Shown here one piece after another: positions 8,185-17,888 of a DNA stretch of 60,000 bases; the first letter of the stretch is position 1; each line of letters opens with the position of its first letter. A program made the position numbers and the translations under genes. Location of the stretch: NCBI RefSeq assembly GCF_030733685.1, contig NZ_JASHIM010000007.1, positions 1 to 60,000 on the forward strand, written 5' to 3'. The stretch comes from Roseovarius sp. MMSF_3281 (GTDB lineage Bacteria > Pseudomonadota > Alphaproteobacteria > Rhodobacterales > Rhodobacteraceae). Under the pieces are notes generated by a model, which was given only the letters and a program-made list of their open reading frames with translations, ran no database searches and had not been told where the DNA came from.

Positions 8185-9371
8185 TGGCACGGACAACGGC
8201 AGAACAGATGCGGGCCTGGCAGGGGCCGGCGCTTTTCAGTTTCGGCTTCAGGCCGTTCTTCTTGTTCGGGACGCTTTGGGTGGCGCTGGCGATGCTCTTG
8301 TGGTTGCCCGCCCTCTCGGGCGCGATCACCCTACCGACGCGGTTCGACCCGGTGTCGTGGCATGCGCATGAATTCCTGTTCGGGTACCTGGGCGCGGTTC
8401 TGGCGGGCTTCTTGCTGACGGCGGTGCCCAATTGGACGGGCCGCCTGCCGATGGTGGGGTGGCCGTTGGCGGGGCTTTTCGCGCTATGGGCGGCCGGGCG
8501 TGTCGCGGTCCTGACCTCGGGCCTTATGCCCGTGGCGGCGGCCCCGGTGATCGACCTTGCGTTTCCGCTGATCCTGGGGGGATTGATCCTGCGCGAGATC
8601 GTGGCGGGCCGGAATTGGCGCAACCTGATCGTGCTGGGCCTGTTGGCTGTCTTCACGCTGGCCAATGGCATTTTCCACGCCGAGGCCCTGAGCGGCACCT
8701 ATGCCGCGCAGGGGTTCGGGCTGCGCCTTGGCCTTGCCACCGGCATCATGATGATCGCCGTGATCGGCGGGCGGATCATCCCCTCGTTCACGCGCAACTG
8801 GCTGGCCAAGGAGAATTACACCGCGCGGCCCGCACCGCCGATGCAGCGTTTGGACAAGCTGGTGCTATTGGCCAGCATCGGCATCTTGCTTTCGTGGGTT
8901 CTGTGGCCTGACGCGGCCCAGACCGGTACGGCGCTGATCGCATTCGGGGGGCTGCACCTGATCCGGCAGGCCCGCTGGACCCCGCATCTTACGACGCGCG
9001 AACCGCTGTTGTGGGTTCTGCATGCCGCCTATCTTTTCGTGCCGGTGGGCGCCCTTGGCCTTGGGATCGGCCGGATCATGGGCCATCCGGGCACCGCCGG
9101 GGCGCAACATCTTTGGATGGCCGGGGCCATCGGCGCCATGACCCTTGCCGTGATGACCCGCGCCAGCCTTGGGCATACCGGGCAGGCACTGACCGCGAAC
9201 CGGGCGACCGTGGGTCTTTACCTGTGTCTTTTCGGCTCGGTCGTGGCGCGGGTCTGGGCATCGGGTTACCCGGGGCTTATGCATCTGTCCGGGGCGCTGT
9301 GGTTTGCGGCTTTCGCGGGGTTCGTGATTGCCTATGCGCCGTTACTTCTGCGACCGAAACCGGAGAGATAA
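8181..9371 (+). CDS. nnrS: NnrS, heme/copper membrane protein of NO metabolism
   Basis: 396-residue polytopic protein with about 12 hydrophobic segments. It starts with the family signature FSFGFRPFFLFG (residues 14-25) and has histidines in membrane contexts (WHAHEFLFG) that fit heme binding. NnrS helps cells tolerate NO and nitrosative stress. ATG codons at 8181 and 8184 are both possible; the first overlaps the previous stop (ATGA). Followed after 1 bp by nnrU. Confidence 0.95.
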   Translation: MMARTTAEQMRAWQGPALFSFGFRPFFLFGTLWVALAMLLWLPALSGAITLPTRFDPVSWHAHEFLFGYLGAVLAGFLLTAVPNWTGRLPMVGWPLAGLFALWAAGRVAVLTSGLMPVAAAPVIDLAFPLILGGLILREIVAGRNWRNLIVLGLLAVFTLANGIFHAEALSGTYAAQGFGLRLGLATGIMMIAVIGGRIIPSFTRNWLAKENYTARPAPPMQRLDKLVLLASIGILLSWVLWPDAAQTGTALIAFGGLHLIRQARWTPHLTTREPLLWVLHAAYLFVPVGALGLGIGRIMGHPGTAGAQHLWMAGAIGAMTLAVMTRASLGHTGQALTANRATVGLYLCLFGSVVARVWASGYPGLMHLSGALWFAAFAGFVIAYAPLLLRPKPER

Positions 9372-9372
9372 C

Positions 9373-10041
9373 ATGGGATGGTTCGGCTTTGCCACCGTGT
9401 TCGCGGCCTTCTTCCTGACGCATTCGATCCCGGTTCGCCCGGCGGTGAAATCCCGCATTGTGAAGCGGATCGGCGCAGGCGGTTTTGGACTGGCCTATTC
9501 GGCCCTTTCGGTGGCGATGCTGGCGCTGCTGATCCGGTCGGCGGGCGCGGCGCCCTATGTGCAACTTTGGCCGCAGATGGACTGGCATCGCCACGCGGCG
9601 CATCTGGGCATGTTGGCGGTTTGCCTGTTGCTGGCGCTGAGCGTCGCGCGGCCAAACCCGTTTTCCTTTGGCGGGGCGCGGAACAACGGTTTCGATCCCG
9701 CCCGGCCCGGCATCCTGCGCTGGACACGGCACCCTATCCTGCTGGCGCTGGCGATCTGGGCGGGCGTACACCTGTTGCCCAATGGTGACCTTGCGCATGT
9801 CATCCTGTTCGGCGTGTTGGGCGGTTTTGCCCTTGCCGGTCGGGCCTTGATCGACCGGCGCAAGCGGCGGGTGTTGGGGGGTGCGCAGTGGCGCGCGCTT
9901 GATCGCGCGCGGCGGGCCGCGCCGTGGTTTCATGCGCCGCGCTTTTGGCCTGAACTGTTCATCCGGCTGGTCATCGGGTTGGCCGCCTTCGCGGCTTTGC
10001 TGCTGGCCCACCCACATGTCATCGGCGTGCCCGCGCTTTGA
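9373..10041 (+). CDS. nnrU: NnrU family membrane protein
   Basis: 222 residues with about six transmembrane helices and the NnrU/NnrT-type segment WTRHPILLALAIWAGVHLL, which also recalls isoprenylcysteine methyltransferase-like folds. NnrU genes accompany nir and nor and are needed for full nitrite and NO reductase activity in Rhodobacter relatives. The ATG at 9373 lies 1 bp after nnrS; an upstream in-frame start at 9328 lies inside nnrS and is rejected. It is the last gene of the operon and converges with the VOC gene. Confidence 0.93.
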   Translation: MGWFGFATVFAAFFLTHSIPVRPAVKSRIVKRIGAGGFGLAYSALSVAMLALLIRSAGAAPYVQLWPQMDWHRHAAHLGMLAVCLLLALSVARPNPFSFGGARNNGFDPARPGILRWTRHPILLALAIWAGVHLLPNGDLAHVILFGVLGGFALAGRALIDRRKRRVLGGAQWRALDRARRAAPWFHAPRFWPELFIRLVIGLAAFAALLLAHPHVIGVPAL

Positions 10042-10084
10042 CCTTGCGCGATGCAGTTCGCCAAAGTGCCTGCACGGCAGAGGG

Positions 10085-10966
10085 TCAGCCCGGCACGAAA
10101 TTCAGGAAGGTGTTTCCGAATTGCGTCGGGTCGAGAAGCCGAAACTCGCGTCCGTGCCGGGCGAATTCGACCTGCGACTCTCGCAAGCATTTTTCCAGCT
10201 TCTCGCCATCCGAGTAGACCAGATCCAGCGCCACGATACAGGATTCGCCCTCGGCCAAGACCGGCGCGGGTACGGGCCCGTTGCATGCTTCGATCGCGGC
10301 GCGTGTCAGAAGCCTTAACTGGCCGTTGGCTGTCTGGAAGGCAAGGCCGCCATCGCATGGCTGCGGGGCACCGTAGAGGCCGGAGAACTTTTGGGTCAGC
10401 GCCTGCAAATCCTTGTCCTGTGCCAGTATGGACGCCCCGGCGTAGCCATGGACGGTATTGGGATGATCAAGCCATTCGGGCACGTAGATAAGTTCGGGCC
10501 GGTGCTGTTGGCACAAGAAGAACGACAGCCGCGGGAAGGCGGCATCGGGCAACAGGGCAAGTGTTGTCCTGGTACGGCCCTTGCTGCCGTCAGGGAGCGC
10601 CACATCGCGGCCAAACTCCAAATGGCCACTGACCTGCAACCCGGCGCGTTCCGCTTGGGCGGCATCGCGAAGGGAATCGGTGCTGTGCAGCGCGGTCAGC
10701 GCGATCCCTTCGCGCTTTTCCAGATGCGCATAGACGTGCCGCCCGAAGCGGAAATCGCCGGCTGGCTTTTCGTCGATCAGGCAATCGTCGTAGATGCCCA
10801 TGATTTCCAGCAAACACCCCCGGAACATCGCAAGGCTTGTGCTTGTGCCCCATGGATGTTGGCCGACAGGCGTCATCTTGAACCCGATCGAGATCAACCG
10901 GTCGCGCAAAGCCGTTATATCGCGCACGGCGATCAATGGATGGTCTATCCCGAAGGCAGCGGTCAT
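10085..10966 (-). CDS. VOC/glyoxalase-like domain protein
   Basis: 293 residues. The N-terminal half opens with a VOC-type strand (GIDHPLIAVRDI) and a short metal-binding-like His, as in the PF13468 glyoxalase-like family (often about 280-300 residues). Substrate unknown. The ATG at 10966 follows AGGGGAATGATCTG. It lies 4 bp after the CysE-like gene and is probably the last gene of the minus-strand operon that begins with the ABC transporter. Confidence 0.8.
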   Translation of the reverse strand: MTAAFGIDHPLIAVRDITALRDRLISIGFKMTPVGQHPWGTSTSLAMFRGCLLEIMGIYDDCLIDEKPAGDFRFGRHVYAHLEKREGIALTALHSTDSLRDAAQAERAGLQVSGHLEFGRDVALPDGSKGRTRTTLALLPDAAFPRLSFFLCQQHRPELIYVPEWLDHPNTVHGYAGASILAQDKDLQALTQKFSGLYGAPQPCDGGLAFQTANGQLRLLTRAAIEACNGPVPAPVLAEGESCIVALDLVYSDGEKLEKCLRESQVEFARHGREFRLLDPTQFGNTFLNFVPG

Positions 10967-10970
10967 CAGA

Positions 10971-11693
10971 TCATTCCCCTGGCTGTCGAAACGAGACCTG
11001 CGCGGCACCGACGGGCCGGGCCTTTGCGCCGACAACCACGGTTCGCGGCGCGACATCGGTCACCACGATGGCACCTGCCGCCACATTGGCCCCTGCCCCG
11101 ACGGTGATATCGCCGAGCACGACGGCACCGGCCCCGATCACGGCGCCGTCCTGCACCGTCGGGTGCCGCTTCGGGCCGCTTTCCGACAGGGTGCTGCCCA
11201 AGGTGACATCGTGCCAGATCGAGACATCCTGACCGATCACGCAGGTTTCACCGGCGACGAACCCCACGCCGTGATCAAGCCAGAACCCCGGCCCGATTTG
11301 GGCAGCCGGGTGGATATCGGTGGAAAACGCGCGGCCAAAGGTCGAACTGACGGCCAGCGCCAGCATCGGATCGCCATCCTGCCAGAGATGATGGGCGACA
11401 CGGTGTGCGATCACGGCATGAACGCCACGCGCGAACAGAAGCGAGGCCGCAGCGCCACCCGGTTCAAAATTCCGGCGGGCGGTTTCCGCGATATCCTGAA
11501 GGCTGAGCGCCACGAGACCGGGATTCTCGGTATAGACGCGCCGGACCACATCCGCCCGCACCCCCGCAAAAGCCCCCAGAAGGGCCGCCGCGAGATCGGC
11601 AAAATCGGCAAAGCGCCGGACCCCGACCCCCAGCATCGCGGCTGTTTCGGGGTTGTCGTGCAAGAGCGCTTCGGTCTCGGTGACAAGAGTCAT
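10971..11693 (-). CDS. CysE-like serine O-acetyltransferase
   Basis: 240 residues. An N-terminal helical domain (to about 125) precedes a left-handed parallel beta helix built from hexapeptide repeats (VIGQDVSIWHDVTLG, VIGAGAVVLGDITVG). The catalytic LDHG motif and the following GETCVIG are as in serine acetyltransferases. The real start is the ATG at 11693; the frame runs further upstream through the amidohydrolase in an unlikely extension. It is unusual to find it between an amidohydrolase and a VOC gene, so a different acyl acceptor than serine is possible. Confidence 0.85.
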   Translation of the reverse strand: MTLVTETEALLHDNPETAAMLGVGVRRFADFADLAAALLGAFAGVRADVVRRVYTENPGLVALSLQDIAETARRNFEPGGAAASLLFARGVHAVIAHRVAHHLWQDGDPMLALAVSSTFGRAFSTDIHPAAQIGPGFWLDHGVGFVAGETCVIGQDVSIWHDVTLGSTLSESGPKRHPTVQDGAVIGAGAVVLGDITVGAGANVAAGAIVVTDVAPRTVVVGAKARPVGAAQVSFRQPGE

Positions 11694-11715
11694 CGTTTGG
11701 CCCCGCCGCAAGGCA

Positions 11716-12879
11716 TCAACGGTTTGCCGCTTCGACCAGGGCCGCGAAAAAACGCGCTCCAACCGGCAAGATCGCATCGTTGAAATCGAAATGCGGCGAA
11801 TGCAGCGCACCGAAATCGGACACCGCGCCATTGCCGAGCCAAAGGTAAGCGCCCGGAACCTGTTCGAGCATGAAGGCGAAATCCTCGGATGCCATCGAGG
11901 GGTTATGATCGCCATGCACCGCGCCATCCCCGGCAATCAGGCTGGCCGCCTTCATGGCCTTCTCCTGACTTGCCGCGTGATTGATGGTTGGCGGATAGAC
12001 CGCTTTGTAGTCGAGGGTGATCTCCATGCCGTGCTGGGCTGCGACGCCTGCGCAAATCTCGCCGATGCGGCGTTCCAAGGTCTGCTTGACGGCCTTGTCG
12101 AAGAACCGTGTGCAGCCCGCCAGACGAACGGTTTCGGGCAGGACGTTATAGGCATCGCCCGCGTGAAACTGTGTCACGCTCAGCACCGCCGGGGACTGTG
12201 GATCGACGGTTCGGGAGACGATGGATTGCAGCGCCCCGACCAATTGCCCGGCGGCGAGGATGCTATCGCTGCATTCATGGGGCATCGCGGCGTGGCCACC
12301 CCGGCCCGTGACGACGATGTCGAAGGTATCGAACCCCGCCATCTGTGCGCCGGGCCGCACGGAAAATTCGCCCGGCGCCAACCCGGGCCAGTTGTGCAGC
12401 GCATAGACCTCATCGACAGGGTGATCGGTGAATAGCCCGTCTTCGATCATGCGGCGCGCGCCGGCTTCGCATTCCTCGGCGGGTTGGAAGATGAAGGTGA
12501 CGGTGCCGGAGAACCGTTTGGTCAGGGCTAGGTATTCCGCCGCTGCCAGCAACATGGTCGTGTGTCCGTCATGCCCGCAAGCGTGCATGACGCCCTCGGT
12601 GGCGGACCTGTAGGGGGCTTGGGTCTCTTCGGTGATGGGCAGGGCATCCATATCGGCCCGCAAGCCGATGTTGGGGCCATCGCCGTTTTTCAGCACACCG
12701 ACAACACCGGTGCCGCCATAACCACGATGCACCGTGATCCCCATCTGTGCCAGCCTTTCGGCGACACGTTCGGATGTCCTGTGTTCCTGATAGGCCAGTT
12801 CCGGGTGCATGTGCAGATCGCGGCGCCACTCGGTCCATTTCGGGTGAGAGTCTGCGAAAAAGCTATTGTCGAGCATCAT
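11716..12879 (-). CDS. M20-family amidohydrolase (hippurate hydrolase-like)
   Basis: 387 residues of the M20D aminoacylase group. Conserved metal-binding elements are visible: the HMHPE motif in RRDLHMHPELAYQ, CGHDGHT near residue 107, and EECEAGARRM near 143. No signal peptide, so cytoplasmic. It likely removes an acyl group from an N-acyl amino acid or amide imported by the ABC transporter. It ends 22 bp before the CysE-like gene and begins 39 bp after the aldehyde dehydrogenase stop. Confidence 0.92.
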   Translation of the reverse strand: MMLDNSFFADSHPKWTEWRRDLHMHPELAYQEHRTSERVAERLAQMGITVHRGYGGTGVVGVLKNGDGPNIGLRADMDALPITEETQAPYRSATEGVMHACGHDGHTTMLLAAAEYLALTKRFSGTVTFIFQPAEECEAGARRMIEDGLFTDHPVDEVYALHNWPGLAPGEFSVRPGAQMAGFDTFDIVVTGRGGHAAMPHECSDSILAAGQLVGALQSIVSRTVDPQSPAVLSVTQFHAGDAYNVLPETVRLAGCTRFFDKAVKQTLERRIGEICAGVAAQHGMEITLDYKAVYPPTINHAASQEKAMKAASLIAGDGAVHGDHNPSMASEDFAFMLEQVPGAYLWLGNGAVSDFGALHSPHFDFNDAILPVGARFFAALVEAANR

Positions 12880-12918
12880 CCATCTTTCCTTTTCGGTACG
12901 GGCCCCTTCAGGACCGAC

Positions 12919-14427
12919 TCAAGAGACATATCCAAAGGCGATTTTGGGGGTTTTTCCACTGTCGAGCCAGACCGATTTCGGGCTGGTGTATTCCATCAGG
13001 GCATCGCTGCCACTGGAGCGGCCAAATCCGGAGTTGAGCGAACCGCCAAAGGGCGAGGATACATGGATGGCCTTGTAGCTGTTGATCCAGAATGTGCCCG
13101 CCCGGACGGCCGCCGCAACCCGGTGCGCACAGCCGACATCAGAGGTCCAGACCGCCCCGGCCAGCCCAAAGGCGGTGTCATTGGCGATGGCGATGGCCTC
13201 GTCTTCGTCCGCGAAAGGGATTGCCGTGACCACCGGGCCGAAAATCTCGTGCTGCGCGGCGGCTGACCGGTTGCCAAGCCCCGAAAGCACCGTCGGCGGC
13301 ACGAAGTAGCCCGAATCCGGCGTGGTTTCGCGGCTGCGCACCTGGGCGCCCGCATCGCGCGCGGCATTGATCATGCCGCTGACATGGGCAAACTGGCGGC
13401 CATTGCTGATCGGGCCGATCTCGGTGGCCTCGTCCAGCGGATCCCCAAGGTTTATCGCGTTCATCCCGGTCGCGATCATGTCGGTCAGTTCGGCATGGAC
13501 GGAGTGATGCACCAGAAGGCGCGAACCTGCCACGCAGCTTTGCCCGGCGCCCGAAAAAATCGCCGCCTGCGCCCCAAGGGCCGCATGTTTCAAGTTGGCA
13601 TCGCCGAACACGATATTGGCCGATTTCCCGCCAAGTTCCAGCACTGCCGGTTTCAACGCCTGCGCCGCCGATACGGCGACGCGGCTGCCGGTTTCCGGCG
13701 AGCCGACAAAGATCACCTTGCGCACCGCGTCATGTTCGATCGCGGCTTGCCCGGTTGTCGGCCCGAGCCCGCACAGCACATTGACCAGACCCTCGGGTAG
13801 CCCGGCGCTTTCGGCGATCCGAACCAGCGCCACCGTGGTCAGCGGGGTCAGTTCGCTGGGCTTGATGACCACGCCGTTGCCGGTTGCGAGGGCCGGGGCG
13901 ATTTGCCAGCCGGCCGTGAAGACCGGCGCGTTCCACGGGGTGATCTGGAACACCACGCCCAATGGTTCGCGCAGGGTGTAGTTCAGGTGCCCGCTGGGCA
14001 CCGGGATCACCTCGCCGTGCAGCTTGTCGGCCCAGCCCGCGTAATAGCGGAACATTTCGGCCACCTTGGACACCTCGACCCGGCAATCGCGGATCGGTTT
14101 GCCGGCCACCAGCGCCTCGAGCCTGGCCAATGGTTCGTGATGGTCCAGAACCGCGCGGGCGACATCCTGCATGATGTCGCCGCGATGGGCCGCGGAATAC
14201 CCGGCGGCCCATTCCTTTTGCGCGGCTGCCGCCGCCTCGCAGGCCTCGGCGGCCAGCGCTGCGCCACAATCGGCATAGCGGGTCAGTTCGATCAAGGCAT
14301 AGGGATCTTCAAGCACCACGGCATCGCCGGCACCGTCGCGCAATTGGCCGCCAACAAGGCTTTGGACCGTTTGGCCAAGACCGAGGTCTTGCATCAGGGA
14401 AAGCAGAAGGGTTTTACGTTCAGGCAT
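12919..14427 (-). CDS. Aldehyde dehydrogenase (NAD(P)+-dependent)
   Basis: 502 residues, full-length ALDH superfamily. Visible are FQITPWNAPV (cofactor pocket), FVGSPETGSRVA, the general-base Glu in LELGGKS, the nucleophilic Cys in GAGQSCVAGSRL, and EIFGPVV. Closest in feel to betaine aldehyde/semialdehyde dehydrogenases, but the substrate cannot be read from sequence. The chosen ATG at 14427 overlaps the preceding dehydrogenase by 8 bp. A second ALDH at 21859 is paired with a similar dehydrogenase on the other strand. Confidence 0.94.
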   Translation of the reverse strand: MPERKTLLLSLMQDLGLGQTVQSLVGGQLRDGAGDAVVLEDPYALIELTRYADCGAALAAEACEAAAAAQKEWAAGYSAAHRGDIMQDVARAVLDHHEPLARLEALVAGKPIRDCRVEVSKVAEMFRYYAGWADKLHGEVIPVPSGHLNYTLREPLGVVFQITPWNAPVFTAGWQIAPALATGNGVVIKPSELTPLTTVALVRIAESAGLPEGLVNVLCGLGPTTGQAAIEHDAVRKVIFVGSPETGSRVAVSAAQALKPAVLELGGKSANIVFGDANLKHAALGAQAAIFSGAGQSCVAGSRLLVHHSVHAELTDMIATGMNAINLGDPLDEATEIGPISNGRQFAHVSGMINAARDAGAQVRSRETTPDSGYFVPPTVLSGLGNRSAAAQHEIFGPVVTAIPFADEDEAIAIANDTAFGLAGAVWTSDVGCAHRVAAAVRAGTFWINSYKAIHVSSPFGGSLNSGFGRSSGSDALMEYTSPKSVWLDSGKTPKIAFGYVS

Positions 14428-15274
14428 GTTCGGTCGTTCCAAAGTTGAAAATCTCGTTGAAATCGGCGCTGTCGGGCAATTCATCGCGACTGGCCTCCCA
14501 GATCGCGGCGACGGAGCGGGTTGCGGGAAGATCAAGCCCGCCCTGCGTGGCCAGTTTGATTGCCAGCCCCACGTCCTTGCGCATCAACCCCATCGTAAAG
14601 CCTGAGTCGAAAGCGCCGTTCAGGATCCACTTGGGGAAGTTCACTTCGCTGACGGCACTGCGGCCCGACCCGGCGTTGACCCCCTGCAGCAGGTTCGCAA
14701 GGGGAATGCCGTTGCTGTCGGCCAGTCGCGCCATTTCACTGACCAGAACGAGATTGGCGGCACAGAGCAGGTTGTTGGCGATCTTGGCGGCATGGCCTGC
14801 CCCTGCGGGGCCGATATGCACGGTTTTGGCCGTCAAATCGTCCAGCACCGGGCGCAGCGCCGCGATGGCATCGGCAGGCCCACCCATGACCATCGTCATG
14901 GTGCCTGCGCGTGCGCCACCCGGCCCGCCGCTGACCGGCCCGTCAATGAAGGTGTAGCCCTGCGCCGCGGCGGCAAGTGTCTTTGTTGTGTCAGGTTCCG
15001 ATGTGGATGTATCCAGGATGATTGCGCCATCCTGAACATGTGGCGCAAGATCGGCCATGACGCTGGTCACGACCTCGGCTTTTGGCAACGACAGGATGAT
15101 CTGATCGCATTTTTGCGCCAGCTCGGCCAGGGTTGCGCAGGCCTTGCCGCCCTTGGCGGCGGCGCGCGCACGCGCCTCTGGCATCGCATCAAAACAATGA
15201 ACATCGTGGCCCTTTTCGACAAGCCGCGCAATCATTGCGCCGCCCATCGCGCCACATCCTACCACGCCAATCAT
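14420..15274 (-). CDS. 3-hydroxyisobutyrate dehydrogenase family oxidoreductase
   Basis: 284 residues of the beta-hydroxyacid dehydrogenase family. N-terminal Rossmann motif GVVGCGAMGGAM (residues 3-14), the substrate motif DGPVSGGPGGARAGTM near 120, and the catalytic Lys in the KIANN segment near 168. It probably oxidises a 3-hydroxy acid or tartronate-semialdehyde-like intermediate to an aldehyde for the adjacent ALDH. The start overlaps the ABC ATPase stop by 4 bp. Confidence 0.92.
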   Translation of the reverse strand: MIGVVGCGAMGGAMIARLVEKGHDVHCFDAMPEARARAAAKGGKACATLAELAQKCDQIILSLPKAEVVTSVMADLAPHVQDGAIILDTSTSEPDTTKTLAAAAQGYTFIDGPVSGGPGGARAGTMTMVMGGPADAIAALRPVLDDLTAKTVHIGPAGAGHAAKIANNLLCAANLVLVSEMARLADSNGIPLANLLQGVNAGSGRSAVSEVNFPKWILNGAFDSGFTMGLMRKDVGLAIKLATQGGLDLPATRSVAAIWEASRDELPDSADFNEIFNFGTTEHA

Positions 15275-16974
15275 ATTCCACTCCTCAAGTTATTCGCTTC
15301 CTTGTGTCCGGATGCGCGCGGCGCTGTGTCCAGCAGCATACGGGTATAGTCGTTCCGGGGCGCGTCGAATAAGGGTTCGGCGTCTTGGCATTCGACGATC
15401 TTGCCCTGTTTCATCACCGCCACCCGGTCCGAGACCTGCCGCACCACCGCCAAGTCATGGCTGACAAACAGCATGGTCAGGCCAAGCGAGCGCCGCAGTT
15501 CCATCAGCAACGCCAGCATCTCGGCCTGTATGGAGACATCGAGCGCCGAGGTCGGCTCATCGCACAGCAGGAACCGTGGTCGCACCGAAAGCGCGCGGGC
15601 GATGCAGATACGCTGGCGTTGGCCGCCGGAAAACTGGTGCGGGAACTTGCGCCCCGTATCCGGGGGAAGGCCGACACGCTCAAGCAAGGCACCGACCAGC
15701 CGGGGAATGTCCGCGCGCTCGGCAAGGCCGTGAAACCGGATCGGTTCGGCCAAGATATGATCGACGCGCATCCGGCTGTTGAGCGAGGAATAGGGATCCT
15801 GGAACACCACCTGAACGTCGCGCCGCAATGCCTTGCGGGCCGCGCGCGACCGCACCTCGGCCAGTGGGCCATGGTCGCTGTAGTGGACGTTGCCGGAACT
15901 GGGTTGCACCAGCCCGATCATCATCCGGCCCAGCGTGGATTTGCCCGACCCGCTTTCACCGACAAGCCCCAGAACTTCGCCGCGTGCAATGCTGAGGCCG
16001 GGAATATCGACCGCCCGGAAGCTACCGGACGTACCCCAAAAGGTCTTTTTCCGCGTGGCGAAATCCTTGGTCAGGGCGCTGGCGGTAACGTAGTCGTCGG
16101 TGCCTTCGTGCCTGTGACCTTCCAACAGCCACTGGTCGATCTCGCCGGTGCGTTTCACCGGATTGCGAAACCTTTCTTCGCGGCTTTCGATGCTTGGGAT
16201 GGATGCAATCAGATCCCGGGTGTATTGCTGCGATGGCGCATGGATGACTTGCCCGGTCGGGCCGGTTTCCACCAGCCTGCCGTGCCGCATCACGTAAACC
16301 CGATCCGCGGTTTCGGCGATGACGCCCATGTCATGTGTCACGAGGATAACCCCGAGCGACCGTTCCACGCAGATGCTGCGGATCAGGTCGAGAACCTGTT
16401 TTTGCACCGAGACATCAAGCGCCGTTGTCGGCTCGTCCGCGATAAGCAGGTCGGGATTCCCGGCCATCGCAAGGGCGATGACAACCCGCTGCCGCATCCC
16501 GCCGGAAAATTCATGCGGGTACTGGCCCATGCGTTCTACCGCGTCGGGGATGCCCACCGCGTCCAGCCGGTCGGCCGCCATCTGGCGTGCCTGCGCCATC
16601 GGCAGGTCCTGAAGCAAGGCAATGGATTCCGCCAATTGGTCGCCCACCGTCATCAAGGGATTGAGCGAGGTCATCGGATCCTGGAAGATCATCCCGATCC
16701 GCCGCCCGCGCAGCCGCGCCATGGCCGCGCCCGTCAGGTCGATCAGGTTCTGCCCCTCAAGGTCGATCCGGCCGCCGGACACCTTGCCCGGATGTGACAA
16801 GAGGCCCATGATTGCATTGCCGATGGTCGATTTGCCCGCGCCGCTTTCACCGATCAGGCCGACGATCTCGCCGCGCCGGACCTCCATGTCGAAGCCATGC
16901 ACGGCCGTGAAATCGCCCAGCCGGTGCGGGAAGGTGATTTTCAGATCTTTGGTTTTGCACAGGATATCGGTCAT
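15271..16974 (-). CDS. Fused double ABC ATPase of a peptide/nickel-type importer
   Basis: 567 residues containing two complete ABC domains, equivalent to DppD and DppF fused. Domain 1 has GESGAGKST, FSGGMRQRV and LLIADEPTTALD; domain 2 has GESGSGKST, FSGGQRQRI and FLLCDEPTSALD. It energises the permeases encoded upstream. The real start is the ATG at 16974, overlapping the permease stop (ATGA); the frame stays open upstream but antiparallel to permease sequence. Confidence 0.95.
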   Translation of the reverse strand: MTDILCKTKDLKITFPHRLGDFTAVHGFDMEVRRGEIVGLIGESGAGKSTIGNAIMGLLSHPGKVSGGRIDLEGQNLIDLTGAAMARLRGRRIGMIFQDPMTSLNPLMTVGDQLAESIALLQDLPMAQARQMAADRLDAVGIPDAVERMGQYPHEFSGGMRQRVVIALAMAGNPDLLIADEPTTALDVSVQKQVLDLIRSICVERSLGVILVTHDMGVIAETADRVYVMRHGRLVETGPTGQVIHAPSQQYTRDLIASIPSIESREERFRNPVKRTGEIDQWLLEGHRHEGTDDYVTASALTKDFATRKKTFWGTSGSFRAVDIPGLSIARGEVLGLVGESGSGKSTLGRMMIGLVQPSSGNVHYSDHGPLAEVRSRAARKALRRDVQVVFQDPYSSLNSRMRVDHILAEPIRFHGLAERADIPRLVGALLERVGLPPDTGRKFPHQFSGGQRQRICIARALSVRPRFLLCDEPTSALDVSIQAEMLALLMELRRSLGLTMLFVSHDLAVVRQVSDRVAVMKQGKIVECQDAEPLFDAPRNDYTRMLLDTAPRASGHKEANNLRSGI

Positions 16975-17888
16975 CTCAGCCTCGGATTCAGGTAGTCGCG
17001 CACCCAATCGGCGACGAGATTGAAGGCAACGACCATCACAAGCAGCATCACGCCGGGGAAGATCACAACCCACCAAATGCCGGAAAACAGGTATTGGCTG
17101 CCGATCTGTATCAATGCGCCCAGCGATGGCTCGGTCAGGGGGGTACCGAGACCAAGGAAGGACAAGGTGGCCTCGGTCACGATGGCGACGGCGATTTGCA
17201 GCATCGCCAGCACCAGCACCGGCCCAAGGATGTTCGGCGTGATGTGGCGCAGGATGATCGTTGGCGTCGGCAAGCCGATGGCATGGCAGGCGGTGACGTA
17301 ATCCTGATTGCGCTGCACCATCGCAGAGGCCCGCACGATGCGGGCGAACTGCACCCAGCCGGCCAGCCCGATGGCCAGGATCATGATCGGAACGGCGGCC
17401 TGGGCAAAAACATCGGCAGGCAGCGACGCCTTCAGGATGCCGTTGAACAAAAGCGCGATCAGGATCGGTGGAAAGGCGAACTGGATCTCGGCAACGCGCA
17501 TCAGCACCGTGTCGGTCATCCTCCCGAAATAGCCCGCCAGCAGGCCGACGGTCATGCCGATGACCACCGAAAGCGCGACCGCGCCAATGCCGACCAGAAG
17601 CGAAATCCGCCCGCCATAGAGCATCGCCGACAGAACGTCGCGGCCCTGAAGATCGGTGCCGAACAGGAAGCGCGGATCGCCCCCGGCGGCCCAAGCGGGG
17701 GGCAAATTGTTATCCAGGATGGAAATCGTTGCCGGGTCGAAAGGGGTATGGGGCGCGAAGACGGGGGCAAAGCTACAGCCGATGACCATCAGGGCGATCA
17801 CGATGGCCGATGCCAGTGTCACCGGAGAGTTCAGCAATTCATACCAGAAGTCAGAGCGAATTCGTTCCAGCATCTCAATGCGCCCCAT
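16971..17888 (-). CDS. ABC transporter permease, DppC type
   Basis: 305 residues, inner membrane, with an N-terminal helix, a periplasmic segment (FLFGTDLQGRDVLSAM) typical of DppC/OppC, and the EAA-loop region around ATLSFLGLGT. ATGs at 17888 and 17873 are both possible; the first overlaps the dppB-like gene by 14 bp, the second starts just after its stop. It pairs with the DppB-like permease and the double ATPase. Confidence 0.93.
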   Translation of the reverse strand: MGRIEMLERIRSDFWYELLNSPVTLASAIVIALMVIGCSFAPVFAPHTPFDPATISILDNNLPPAWAAGGDPRFLFGTDLQGRDVLSAMLYGGRISLLVGIGAVALSVVIGMTVGLLAGYFGRMTDTVLMRVAEIQFAFPPILIALLFNGILKASLPADVFAQAAVPIMILAIGLAGWVQFARIVRASAMVQRNQDYVTACHAIGLPTPTIILRHITPNILGPVLVLAMLQIAVAIVTEATLSFLGLGTPLTEPSLGALIQIGSQYLFSGIWWVVIFPGVMLLVMVVAFNLVADWVRDYLNPRLR

